Positions 23,062 through 32,575 of a stretch of 43,999 bases of DNA are shown piece after piece. Below the pieces are notes generated by a model. That model saw nothing but the letters and a program-made list of their open reading frames with translations. It was not told where the DNA came from and ran no database searches. How positions within the stretch are numbered: position 1 is the first letter of the stretch; each line of letters begins with the position of its first letter. Source of the DNA: an uncultured bacterium (lineage in GTDB: Bacteria > Bacteroidota > Bacteroidia > Bacteroidales > Bacteroidaceae); the NCBI GenBank assembly GCA_905215555.1, contig CAJMQU010000037.1:1-43999 (forward strand), written 5' to 3'. The position numbers were made by a program, and so were the translations under genes.

Positions 23062-26055
23062 TTATAAGACAATTGTCAGTCTTCCAAAACAGGGAGATGC
23101 CTCCAGGGTTTTGCAATAGTTCCCCCAAGCTATTTCCGGATAGTCCCACTTATTCATTATATACAAAACCAAACGCTCGTCTGCCCGTTTACTCGTTCTG
23201 CAGGCCAATGACGCATCCGAAGATATCACTGACAAATGAAGGCCGGGCTTATCTTTCTGTTGAGATAGTACATAATAATAAATATTCTCTTTCAACCCCT
23301 TAGCTACCTGAGTTAACGGTTTGCGACAGTTGGCACCAGCATCGGCCCAGTAATAGTAATTATGAGTGTCCAGTGACCATGCTTGGCGTGGATTTTCCCT
23401 ATATGCTACGCTATGATTATTGTATAAAGGCACACAGCCATTATTGCCAGCAAAAGCCCCTTCCTGATAATAATCCCAATACCCTTTACGTTCCCATTTC
23501 AAATAATTGTAAACATCAGGCAGAAGAAAAGAGAGTCCGGACTCGCGTACATAACCGTTGGGAGCACCTGATACAATATAATTCATCTCTATTTGTCCCT
23601 CCGGAAGAATTAATATTTGTAGGTCAATTTTGACTTCACCATATTCTCCAGACAATGAAATCTCCACTTTACCATTTTTCAATTGACAAATAAAATCCTT
23701 TTTAATCCAATTGTCTTTTGAAAGAATAAACTTCTTTGCATCTTTTCGTACCTCAGCGCCGGTCAGATGATTTAAGTTTGTATTCAGATTCAAGAAAGGT
23801 CCTGATTCCAACACCACTTTGCCGGCAGAAACGGCATTACAGATAAGCCCTGTATGCCTGTTGAACGGAATAGCAAAATCATCACCTTCAACAATGACCA
23901 ACTCATCCGTTTCAGTCACCCGCAATGCTCTTTTGTGACCGCTATTGTAAGAAAACGGAACTTTCTTCTCTCCTAAAGTTATCAGATTGGCATCAATCAA
24001 CTGATCATCGGAAGTATAGAACTCCACCAGAATTCGATCCCCATCCTGCCAATCTTCTTCCGGCAAGATTAAACTCCCCTTCTCGTGTGGAGGCAAATCC
24101 AGAGAAATTGTTTTCGAGATATTATCATTACGAGTATAGCGGATTTTTATTTCGCTAAGGTTAGTATGGTCAAAACGATTATGGACAGGTACTATCAGCC
24201 GTTCTCCGGATGTGAATCGGACAATCTGTTCAACTGACAGTCTGACCGGAGAGTATGCTTTCTTCGTAGACCAAAATTCCGGTTTTTCACGTCGCCACAC
24301 ATCTACAATTCCCCATTCGCCATAACCGACACAATTTCCTTGAAACTCTTCCGGTTTTGCCGTTTTTGCAAAAGTCTTCCAATAGGGTTCTCCCACTTTT
24401 AGTTCAGGAACCATAAAGGTTTCATCAATATATCCCCAAATAGCTCCCCCGAGTCCACCGGAGGTTTCGAATAACTTACTCCACATTTTATCTAATGAAG
24501 CTCCCCAAAATTCCCGAATGTTAGGGTCCTCCCTTAAAGTTTCATACGTATAACATGCCGGATGCGCCCATTCGTCAAACAAAGCAGGTATACCATATCC
24601 TGCAAAATTCTGTACAGTCATCCCAAACTGGCTTAAACTTCCGTTTACGTCTGGATAGTGCATGCTCAAAATGTCATATATCTTATCGCCCTTCACAGTG
24701 CCCGGCCAACTGAAAATGACAGGACGCGCTGGATCAGCCTTCTTCACCCAATCCCAACTAGTTTTGAAATTTTCGCCATATCTGCTTTCATTTCCAATTG
24801 ACCAGAATATAATAGAAGAGTGTGACCGCAAGGATTTCACCATTTCCATACATTGCGATAAATAACGATAAGTAAAATCGACATCATCCTGAGACTTTCC
24901 CGGTTTATAGTTCTTTTGCCGATAGGTATCTACAAAGCAGACAGCGGTTTCACATTCCACATAAAGCCCCAGTTCGTCACAATATTCCAGAAATCTTTCA
25001 GTAGGGGGATAATGCGAAGTACGTACAAAATTCATATTCGCACATTTAAACAGGATGGCATCCAGACTGTCTAATTCCTCAGTCGTCGTCCGTCCCAAAG
25101 TAGGGTGTATATCATGTCGGCAAGCACCGCGTAACTTTATCGGCATACCATTCACCAACATACGCTCTTTTACTATCCGAACCTCACGGAAACCTATTCT
25201 CTTACTAAAGCGGCTCACCTCCTTCCCCTTCTGCCAAACTGTAACAATCAATGAATAAAGATTCGGATGTTCCGCATCCCATTTCAGTACATTGTTGACA
25301 GGAAGTTCGTTTACGACTTCCACATTTTCTCCTTTCCTTAACGGAAAGACCGAAACTGGCAGTTCTACATGTTTTCCCTGCGGAGACAGAAGTGTATATC
25401 TAATCTCTGACTCCTCACTTGCGAACGCTGAATATCCGAGTTTCAGCACAGCATCCTTGTAAGAAGCATCCAACACAGTCTCAACATAAAAATCAAAGAT
25501 ATGAGTTTCTGGCATAGCAAATATGACAACATCCCGTAAAATGCCTCCAATGGGATGGTGAGCATAACCGGAAGCATAAGATATATCATCCAAACGGTCA
25601 GTAACCTCCAGTTCTATTTCATTCTTCTTTCCGATTTTTACATAAGAAGTTATATCCGTCTCCCAACGAGTAAACCCTCCAAAATGCTCTCTAACTTTTT
25701 TCCCGTTCACCGTCAGACAAGCATGGCTATAAACTCCGTCAAAACGAAGTATGACCCTTTTATTTTTATAACTATCCGGCAATACAAACGATTTGCGATA
25801 CCAAAAAGGCAGGTCGTGCTCAATGGCATAACCTTGCATCACAACTTCTCCGGGAACCTGAATTGTAGTCCATCTGCTTCTCGAAGAAGGCTTGAAATCC
25901 CAAGTTCCATTCAACAACATTTCTAGTTGTCCCATTTCCGATGCTAACTGAGGTATCACATAACTCCGCTCTCCGGCTGAAAGTAGAGGTACCACCAGAT
26001 AGCTCAATACATATACAAGAAATAATTTATAATAATTCCACATTATTTTATCCAT
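23062..26055 (-). CDS. Glycoside hydrolase family 2 enzyme (beta-galactosidase/glucuronidase type)
   Basis: The 997-residue product has the standard GH2 order: signal peptide (ending near LLSAGE), a sugar-binding jelly roll (LNGTWDFKP, VPGEVVMQGYAIEHDLPFWYRKSF), an Ig-like domain, and a TIM barrel. Further beta domains end in a region like the beta-galactosidase small-chain domain (about 740-990). The acid/base is E423 in SIGNES and the nucleophile E495 in LFDEWAHP. An ATG four codons in (26043) is an equally good start. GH2 specificity (galactose, glucuronic acid, mannose and others) cannot be fixed here. It lies 12 bases before the GH29-PL8 gene and 184 bases after the SusD gene, with a hairpin and a possible -7 box in that gap. 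It is part of the PUL enzyme set. Confidence 0.92.
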   Translation of the reverse strand: MDKIMWNYYKLFLVYVLSYLVVPLLSAGERSYVIPQLASEMGQLEMLLNGTWDFKPSSRSRWTTIQVPGEVVMQGYAIEHDLPFWYRKSFVLPDSYKNKRVILRFDGVYSHACLTVNGKKVREHFGGFTRWETDITSYVKIGKKNEIELEVTDRLDDISYASGYAHHPIGGILRDVVIFAMPETHIFDFYVETVLDASYKDAVLKLGYSAFASEESEIRYTLLSPQGKHVELPVSVFPLRKGENVEVVNELPVNNVLKWDAEHPNLYSLIVTVWQKGKEVSRFSKRIGFREVRIVKERMLVNGMPIKLRGACRHDIHPTLGRTTTEELDSLDAILFKCANMNFVRTSHYPPTERFLEYCDELGLYVECETAVCFVDTYRQKNYKPGKSQDDVDFTYRYLSQCMEMVKSLRSHSSIIFWSIGNESRYGENFKTSWDWVKKADPARPVIFSWPGTVKGDKIYDILSMHYPDVNGSLSQFGMTVQNFAGYGIPALFDEWAHPACYTYETLREDPNIREFWGASLDKMWSKLFETSGGLGGAIWGYIDETFMVPELKVGEPYWKTFAKTAKPEEFQGNCVGYGEWGIVDVWRREKPEFWSTKKAYSPVRLSVEQIVRFTSGERLIVPVHNRFDHTNLSEIKIRYTRNDNISKTISLDLPPHEKGSLILPEEDWQDGDRILVEFYTSDDQLIDANLITLGEKKVPFSYNSGHKRALRVTETDELVIVEGDDFAIPFNRHTGLICNAVSAGKVVLESGPFLNLNTNLNHLTGAEVRKDAKKFILSKDNWIKKDFICQLKNGKVEISLSGEYGEVKIDLQILILPEGQIEMNYIVSGAPNGYVRESGLSFLLPDVYNYLKWERKGYWDYYQEGAFAGNNGCVPLYNNHSVAYRENPRQAWSLDTHNYYYWADAGANCRKPLTQVAKGLKENIYYYVLSQQKDKPGLHLSVISSDASLACRTSKRADERLVLYIMNKWDYPEIAWGNYCKTLEASPCFGRLTIVL

Positions 26056-26148
26056 TAAATTATGGTTCTATATCGATGCGGGTTACTTGCAAAAAACTGT
26101 GTTTAAACGTCATTCATAAAAACTACCCACACTGAACATATAAAAAAA

Positions 26149-26156
26149 CAAAACTA
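26149..26156 (-). promoter_or_regulatory. Possible internal promoter before the GH2 gene
   Basis: TAGTTTTG on the - strand fits TAnnTTTG. It lies just downstream of the hairpin at 26177-26212 and about 93 bases before the GH2 ATG. It would allow separate expression of the enzyme genes. Confidence 0.35.
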
Positions 26157-26176
26157 CAATTTCTTTTCTATGAAAA

Positions 26177-26212
26177 TTAGATCCAGACATAATAAATATG
26201 ATCTGGATCTAA
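26177..26212 (-). terminator. Hairpin attenuator/terminator between susD and the enzyme genes
   Basis: TTAGATCCAGA at 26177-26187 pairs perfectly with TCTGGATCTAA at 26202-26212, and CATA/TATG inside the loop can extend the stem. On the - strand it is followed by only four T residues, so termination is probably partial. It lies 27 bases after the SusD stop. Its position suits higher expression of the transport genes than of the enzymes behind it. Confidence 0.65.
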
Positions 26213-26239
26213 TTAAAAGCTACATGTTATCCATTCTTT

Positions 26240-27958
26240 CTACCACCCTGTATTTTGTTTCAAGTTAGAATTCTTGAAAACTTCTTCCTGAGATATGGGA
26301 TATAGATACATCTTATCCTCCCACTTGCGCTCTTGTACTTTACTTTTCGTATATAAGAACCCATCTATTACCTTCTGTATAGTTACTCCATAAATGTCTT
26401 TAACCACTTCTCCGATTTTCCATCGGCGTATATCCCAAAAACGATGATCCTCAAATGCCAGTTCTATGCGGCGTTCACTACGAATACGCAGTGTGAAAGC
26501 TTCCCCGTGCTCCGTTACGGACGGCATATTAGCCGCAAAACGTATTTGATTGAGAGCTTCGCGTGCCGATATTGGATGTGTGCCGTCTGTATAGTCCGGA
26601 CCTTGCCATTCATTCATAGCCTCAGCATAATTAAGTAATATTTCAGCATAGCGGAATATAACAAAATGATGGGGCTGCGAAATCGGTTTGGCAGGTGACA
26701 ATGACACTGTTTCATTCATATACTTCCGTAAGTAATACCCGGTCAAAGAAGCACCTTCGATAGGATAGGCATTTTTTCCACCTACAAAAGTTTCTATCGC
26801 ATTCTTCATGAAAACAGACCCATTATATAATATGGTTGTATATAAACGTGGATCACGTGTATTTCGTCCTTCCGCATCAACGTACATATTTTGAACATGC
26901 TCCGGATTATTCCAATCAAAAGTGGTTCCGTCAGCCATCTCGAATGCATCCACTAAATTCTGGGTCGGAGTGTTACCACTGTTTCCGCCTTCAAAACCGA
27001 TGGGGAGGTTATACCCCTCAAAAGAGCTGGTGTTTCCATTGCGTTTCACAAATATAAGTTGCTTAGACTTAAGTACATCATGCCCACCTCTGGCATCATA
27101 CAAAGGGTCATCTTCTATATTCGGCAATGAATACCAATTCTCTTTGATTATGGCATAAGCAGCCATAGCTGCCTTTTCCCATTTCCCTTTATCTGCTTCA
27201 GGATTATGCAACTTACTTGCCGCATACAAAAGGGCACGCGATTTCAAAGCCATTACCATACCACGAGTCACACGACCAGTTTCCCCCAGTCCGTAGTCAT
27301 TCCATTCAGACTCAGGAACAGTGGTTCCAGGTGCATCTTGTGTAATAGGAAGCCCCAAAGCAACATCGTCACACTCCTTGATAATGAAGTCAATCACATC
27401 TTCAAACTTCGTCTTCTCGACAGAATTGATTTCTACAACCGCATAAGTACGAGTCAGGAGAGGGATATCCCCATATCTTTTGCATAACTCAAAAAAATAG
27501 AAAGCACGAAGTGCACGTACCTCATATACGTAGCGTTTGGCACGTCTCAGGTTTTCTTCATAGTCCTCATTCCATTTAAAGAAATCAAGCTTCTCCAAGG
27601 AGTAATTTTCCAGAAATGAATTAGCAGAGCGGATGGCAGTATAAAAATCACCCCACACATCATCTATAGTGTTAAGCGGTCCCCATGCGTTATCATAAAT
27701 ATCATAAACCTTGCTATTGCTCCACGTGAACACGGCATTATCCGTCGCCGCTTCGCGTAAAGCTCCACCTCCCATTACTCCAAAATCCTGTGGCAAGAAA
27801 GAATAAACGTAAGCCACCAATTTATTTACATTATTAAAATCATATGTATAAGCTCCTTCTTTCGTTATGTCCGTAGCTTCTTCCAAATCTAAGAAATCAC
27901 AGCCAGACAACGAAAGTGATATACATATAAAAGCAATATATTTCTTAAACATAATCAT
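26240..27958 (-). CDS. SusD-like glycan-binding outer membrane lipoprotein (pair B)
   Basis: The 572-residue product has a lipoprotein signal with lipobox SGC. SusD/RagB features follow: FLDLEEATDITKEGAYTYD after the anchor, the helical TPR-like core with VRALRAFYFFELCKRYGDIPLLTR, the segment FRYAEILLNYAEAMNEWQG, and the C-terminal ERRIELAFEDHRFWDIRRWK and LYPISQEEV. SusD proteins cap the SusC barrel at the cell surface and bind the incoming glycan. It begins 7 bases after the SusC-like gene of pair B, so the two are translated together. An ATG two codons later (27952) is an alternative start. Confidence 0.95.
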   Translation of the reverse strand: MIMFKKYIAFICISLSLSGCDFLDLEEATDITKEGAYTYDFNNVNKLVAYVYSFLPQDFGVMGGGALREAATDNAVFTWSNSKVYDIYDNAWGPLNTIDDVWGDFYTAIRSANSFLENYSLEKLDFFKWNEDYEENLRRAKRYVYEVRALRAFYFFELCKRYGDIPLLTRTYAVVEINSVEKTKFEDVIDFIIKECDDVALGLPITQDAPGTTVPESEWNDYGLGETGRVTRGMVMALKSRALLYAASKLHNPEADKGKWEKAAMAAYAIIKENWYSLPNIEDDPLYDARGGHDVLKSKQLIFVKRNGNTSSFEGYNLPIGFEGGNSGNTPTQNLVDAFEMADGTTFDWNNPEHVQNMYVDAEGRNTRDPRLYTTILYNGSVFMKNAIETFVGGKNAYPIEGASLTGYYLRKYMNETVSLSPAKPISQPHHFVIFRYAEILLNYAEAMNEWQGPDYTDGTHPISAREALNQIRFAANMPSVTEHGEAFTLRIRSERRIELAFEDHRFWDIRRWKIGEVVKDIYGVTIQKVIDGFLYTKSKVQERKWEDKMYLYPISQEEVFKNSNLKQNTGW

Positions 27959-27965
27959 GTACTTT

Positions 27966-30725
27966 TTAGAATTTTACATTAAACCCGAAATAAACGGAAA
28001 GCATATCCGGATAGTTGACACTCAGATCCTCACAGTTCGAATACTTCACATGATCCAATGAAAACACATTGTTAGCACGCGCAAATATCCGACAGGCTTC
28101 CATCTTCGCCTTCTTTACCCACTGTTGCGGCAAGTTATAATATACATTCAAATTACGTAGCTTCAAGTATGAACCATTAACCAACCACTGGGTACTATTC
28201 TGAAAATTATTACTTGTATTCAAAGTTGTCAGGCGGGGAAGATTGGCTATATCTTTCGTCTCTTCCGTCCAGCGTATATTGTCGTCCATATACCAAGTGG
28301 ATATATTGGTATTATTACGTAAGGGCCAATATATATTTGTCGTATTCAACATTTTGCTATATCCACCAACACCCTGAAACAGCATATCCACTCCAAAACC
28401 TTTATATTCGAAACCCAGATTGATGCCATAATATAATTTAGGAATCGTCGAAGAGTGTCCTATAGCAATCCGGTCATTATCATCTATCTTCTGATCATTG
28501 TTTTGATCTTTATACTTGATGTCACCGGGACGCACCTCCGAGAATGCTTGTGTAGGACTTTTCGCTATATCTTCTGCATCGCTAAAATATCCAATCGCTT
28601 CCAAGCCAAATATCTGGCCGACAGGATACCCCTTAGCAGATAAATAAGAATAGGGTTTATATCCTTCTCCATTTTCCACTATTTCCGTTTTGGCATAAGA
28701 TAAATTGGCTCCCGCATGATAGCCGAAATCTTTTTTTGCACCATTCCAGTTTAGAGCCAGTTCAAATCCTTTGGTATCAACAGCTCCCATAAAGGTTTTG
28801 GCAATTTCTATACCCAGTGCCGAAGATACCAGATTGGCACCGTCAACCAGAATATTTCTTCTACGATCCATAAAGTAATCAGCAGTGAAAGTTAGGTTCT
28901 TGAACAGATTCATGTCTAAACCGACATTGTATTTGTCTGAGATTTCGCATGATATATCGGAAATAGCCAGCCGCCCCTCTTTCAAACCACTTTGTGTACC
29001 TCCTGCATCATTCGTCACAAAACCTGCACCACCTACCCAGTACTGACGGTCCAAGTAATAATCAAAGCCATCATAACCGGAACGTCCCCACGATGCCCGA
29101 AGTTTCAGCAAATCGACGAAAGACGCAGACTCCATGAATGATTCGTTTGAAAGAACCCAACCGACCGAAATTGCAGGATAAGTGCAAAAACGATCTCCTT
29201 TAGGTAATACACTGGTTCCACTATGATTCACTACTACATCCAATAAGTAACGATTGTCATAATTATAACCGGCAGTAGCTGTAATATACTGACGATAACG
29301 TGATTGTGCCTTACCTGTTGGGGTCAACGACTCCTGACGATACAACCCCGATGCCATAACGGAATGTTTCCCAAAGGCACGGTCATAAACAACTTTAGCT
29401 TCCAAGTTAGCACGTATGTACTGGTCGGCCAGCCCTTTATTATTAACTGTCAAAGCTTTATCATCCCCGAAAAGTTCTGTGTTAATCTGATATTCACCAG
29501 TTTCCGGATTCAATACAGAGGAATTAATCTCATACAGAAAGTTCTTGCTTCCGGTTTCTTGATAAGTTGCACTATTATCATAAGAAACAGCCATCTCTGC
29601 ACTCAATCCTTTCGTGATTGCCGACAAATTCTGTATAATCCGTAAATCCGCCTGCAACATACGCTGATTCTCTTTATAATATCCGACATCGGCAATGCGC
29701 GCAATCGGATTATCTTTATACACAGCATTGCTCCCCCAGTATCCATTACTTGTCTTGACCGGAAAAGCTGCAGAAGGAGTTTTATATAAACCTGAGAAAA
29801 TCTTATCTTCTGCCGTATTGGGACGTTTTCGTTCATATAGCATTCCCAGCATGGTCAGTTTAGCCATTGTTGTGGAAGTAACCTCCACATCCAAATTCAT
29901 CCGAAAATTCAGACTATACTTCTTCATTTGTGTATTATAGCGGTCTGAATAATCGGTATAAGCAGAATTCAGTATACCATAATCATTCTTATAGCTCAAC
30001 ATAGTGAAATACCGGAGACGTCTACCTCCCCCTTGAAATGTAAAGTCTGCCTGATTGTTAAAAGACTGATTTCTTAATCCCTCATTCAACCAATCCGTAT
30101 CAGCATAAAGATCACGATTGCCCCCATTTCTAAAAGCCTCTAAATTGGCATCAGTATACTGTGGCTGCAACCCGTCCAGCAGCAGTGCTTCATTCTTAGC
30201 CTGAGCGTAAGTATAGGCATCGACAAACTTGGGCTGATTTATAGGAAATCCCATACCAAACCGATAGTTCACATCAATACTCATCTTAGTTTCTTTTCCA
30301 CGCTTTGTAGTAATAACGACCACACCATTCGCTCCGCGTGGTCCCCATACGGCTGTAGCCGCACCATCCTTCAATACGGAAACAGATTCTATCTCCGCTA
30401 CATTTAGGTACTCTAACGGACGGGGAAATCCATCGACTATAATCAGTGGTTCCGCCCCGTTCAACGAACCTCTGCCACGTACAATCAATTTTGCATTATC
30501 AGTCCACCCTGTCTGCTGCAGTACACTCAATCCCGGTAACAAACCATATAATGTATTATAAGGGTTAGGAGTAGAACTCTTTTCCAATTCTTCCGATGTC
30601 ACAGTAGAGACAGCCGACGTCTGACGTTCATCAATCTTTGATTTTGTCTTTATATCGCCATCAGCCATTGCCGAAACAGAATACAATAAAGCTATTCCGA
30701 CTATATATACATTTTTCCTATTCAT
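27966..30725 (-). CDS. SusC-like TonB-dependent transporter, short form (pair B)
   Basis: The 919-residue product has a signal peptide (MNRKNVYIVGIALLYSVSAMA). The plug follows almost at once: VSTVTSEELEKSSTPNPYNTLYGLLPGLSVLQ, LIVRGRGSLNGAEPLIIVDGFPRPLEYLNVAEIESVSVLKDGAATAVWGPRGANGVVVITTKRG. After it comes a SusC-type barrel ending SVYFGFNVKF. The N-terminal carboxypeptidase-regulatory-like domain normally found in SusC proteins, and present in pair A, is missing. The preceding gene ends only 31 bases upstream, so it was not simply overlooked. The DGFPRP and GPRGANGVVVITTK motifs identify it as a glycan or peptide importer of the SusC family. Confidence 0.94.
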   Translation of the reverse strand: MNRKNVYIVGIALLYSVSAMADGDIKTKSKIDERQTSAVSTVTSEELEKSSTPNPYNTLYGLLPGLSVLQQTGWTDNAKLIVRGRGSLNGAEPLIIVDGFPRPLEYLNVAEIESVSVLKDGAATAVWGPRGANGVVVITTKRGKETKMSIDVNYRFGMGFPINQPKFVDAYTYAQAKNEALLLDGLQPQYTDANLEAFRNGGNRDLYADTDWLNEGLRNQSFNNQADFTFQGGGRRLRYFTMLSYKNDYGILNSAYTDYSDRYNTQMKKYSLNFRMNLDVEVTSTTMAKLTMLGMLYERKRPNTAEDKIFSGLYKTPSAAFPVKTSNGYWGSNAVYKDNPIARIADVGYYKENQRMLQADLRIIQNLSAITKGLSAEMAVSYDNSATYQETGSKNFLYEINSSVLNPETGEYQINTELFGDDKALTVNNKGLADQYIRANLEAKVVYDRAFGKHSVMASGLYRQESLTPTGKAQSRYRQYITATAGYNYDNRYLLDVVVNHSGTSVLPKGDRFCTYPAISVGWVLSNESFMESASFVDLLKLRASWGRSGYDGFDYYLDRQYWVGGAGFVTNDAGGTQSGLKEGRLAISDISCEISDKYNVGLDMNLFKNLTFTADYFMDRRRNILVDGANLVSSALGIEIAKTFMGAVDTKGFELALNWNGAKKDFGYHAGANLSYAKTEIVENGEGYKPYSYLSAKGYPVGQIFGLEAIGYFSDAEDIAKSPTQAFSEVRPGDIKYKDQNNDQKIDDNDRIAIGHSSTIPKLYYGINLGFEYKGFGVDMLFQGVGGYSKMLNTTNIYWPLRNNTNISTWYMDDNIRWTEETKDIANLPRLTTLNTSNNFQNSTQWLVNGSYLKLRNLNVYYNLPQQWVKKAKMEACRIFARANNVFSLDHVKYSNCEDLSVNYPDMLSVYFGFNVKF

Positions 30726-30756
30726 AAGTTTTCAATGTTTCTAATTAGATTTATTC

Positions 30757-32571
30757 TTATTCCCAACCCGGATTCTGCACAAGTCCATACTTCTTATTTA
30801 TTTCACTTTGAGGAATAGGAATCAGAAAATAACGATTATCCCAACGCTCTATATATACACGTTTATGCAGCATATCATATCTCACCTCATACGAAAGTTT
30901 GTCATTTTCTTTAGTGATTCTTAATCTATGAAGTTTTGCTTTCAGATAGTCGTCTCTCTTCCATCGGTTTATATCAAAGTAACGTACTTCTTCAAATCCA
31001 AATTCAACGGCACGTTCATGCAGAATAGCTTCGCGTAACTTCTCACCAGGTGTGACGATACTTTCATCCAATCCCGGCATTCCCACACGATTACGCACCA
31101 ACTTTACATAGTCATAGGCAGTTCTACCGAATTTATCCGGAGTTGTGGCAAGTCCCAATTCGTTCATTGCTTCCGCTATGTTCAGGTAAATCTCAGGCAA
31201 ACGCAATAATGGACAAGAATAGAATTTCTTTCTCATTTCAGTGCTCAAGTCACGCTGAAATTTACGCATTCCATATCCGTTATACGCATTTTTTTGAAAA
31301 GAAGAAACCTTGGAACCTTCACATGATTCACGACCACCCAACCAAACTTCAGCTGTGCGTGATTGCCACTTATCACCATTCACAATCAGAGTTTCATACA
31401 TCCGAATATCGCGAACCGGTTTTCCGTTATCATCAAAAAACGGATTAGCTCTATGCACCGGATTATCCCAACTAAATGGAGTTCCGTCTGCCATTTCAAA
31501 CATGTCTGCATAATTTCCAGTAACTCCACTCGTTCCAAACTTTATCTGCTGGAAAGATTTACTGTTAGCATCATATGTGACGAAACGGTGGGAAACAATA
31601 ATACACTCTCTATTGCAACGATTGAAGTATGCCGCCGCAAAATCATCTCTTGGATTGCCTGTATTAACTAAACGGTAGTAATCACCTTTAACCTGATTGG
31701 CTTCCAGAAAAGCCAATCCCGCATCTAAAGCATCTTTCCAACGTGAAGCATCATAACTACCATACCAGGTATATAATTTATCAGACGCTTCTCCTTCTCT
31801 GAAAGGAGTTTCAAAGTTAAACAACGGACTTGCAGCAAATAGTCTAACCCGTGATTTCAAAGCCAAAGCGGCAGCAGCAGTCATGCGCCCTTCCTCTGCT
31901 TCTTCCACACTCCATGGAAGGACCTTAGCCGTGGCATCCGCTATCGAATCAATTTTAGAAACCGTCTCTTTAACAGTCATACGGGTACAAGTCATATTAT
32001 CATCTGCTTTATAAGCATGATCTATCCATGGCATTCCACCATAGTAGCGCAGCATTTGAGAATAATGGAATGCTATAATCAGAGCTGCCTCAGCCTTACG
32101 GACCTCTTTTTCCTGAGCAGACATATCCGGTACCTTATCCACATTTTCCAAGTAAATCCATGCTTTGCGAATGCCATACATAGGGGAGCAGGCAGCAGCT
32201 TCCTCACTAGTACCAGCGGGGTCTAAGCGATAAGGAAACTGACCGTTGTCTATCGCAGTCAGCGTACCATTATAATATCCTTGTGCACCGGCTGCCTTTG
32301 TGTTTTCACCCAAATCAGTTATAGTCTCCAAAGTGCCCCATGACAATCTTCCATCGGTAGGCAAATAATCCGGTAATGAGTGATATACTTCCGCCAAAGC
32401 CTGTTCCGCATACTTTTTGGAAGAAAAGACCGTATCAATAGTCACATCCGTACTAATAGGCTTTTCCAGAAAAGCATTACCAAATTTCAAATCTTCGCAT
32501 CCTGCCAATATGAATAAGAAACAGGTGGGAAGAAGTCCTATATATTTCAATTTCAATTTCATGTCATTCAT
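30757..32571 (-). CDS. SusD-like glycan-binding outer membrane lipoprotein (pair A)
   Basis: The 604-residue product has lipobox LAGC after the hydrophobic stretch IGLLPTCFLFILAGC. SusD/RagB features are the N-terminal FGNAFLEKPISTDVTIDTVFSSKKYAEQALAEVYHSLPDY, the helical core with AEAALIIAFHYSQMLRYYGGMPWIDHAY, LRLPEIYLNIAEAMNELG, and the closing ERAVEFGFEEVRYFDINRWK and IPIPQSEINKKYGLVQNPGW. It starts 4 bases after the SusC-like gene of pair A, which indicates coupled translation. It differs substantially in sequence from the SusD of pair B, so the two pairs are not a recent duplication and may bind different parts of the same glycan. Confidence 0.95.
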   Translation of the reverse strand: MNDMKLKLKYIGLLPTCFLFILAGCEDLKFGNAFLEKPISTDVTIDTVFSSKKYAEQALAEVYHSLPDYLPTDGRLSWGTLETITDLGENTKAAGAQGYYNGTLTAIDNGQFPYRLDPAGTSEEAAACSPMYGIRKAWIYLENVDKVPDMSAQEKEVRKAEAALIIAFHYSQMLRYYGGMPWIDHAYKADDNMTCTRMTVKETVSKIDSIADATAKVLPWSVEEAEEGRMTAAAALALKSRVRLFAASPLFNFETPFREGEASDKLYTWYGSYDASRWKDALDAGLAFLEANQVKGDYYRLVNTGNPRDDFAAAYFNRCNRECIIVSHRFVTYDANSKSFQQIKFGTSGVTGNYADMFEMADGTPFSWDNPVHRANPFFDDNGKPVRDIRMYETLIVNGDKWQSRTAEVWLGGRESCEGSKVSSFQKNAYNGYGMRKFQRDLSTEMRKKFYSCPLLRLPEIYLNIAEAMNELGLATTPDKFGRTAYDYVKLVRNRVGMPGLDESIVTPGEKLREAILHERAVEFGFEEVRYFDINRWKRDDYLKAKLHRLRITKENDKLSYEVRYDMLHKRVYIERWDNRYFLIPIPQSEINKKYGLVQNPGWE

Positions 32572-32575
32572 TTAT

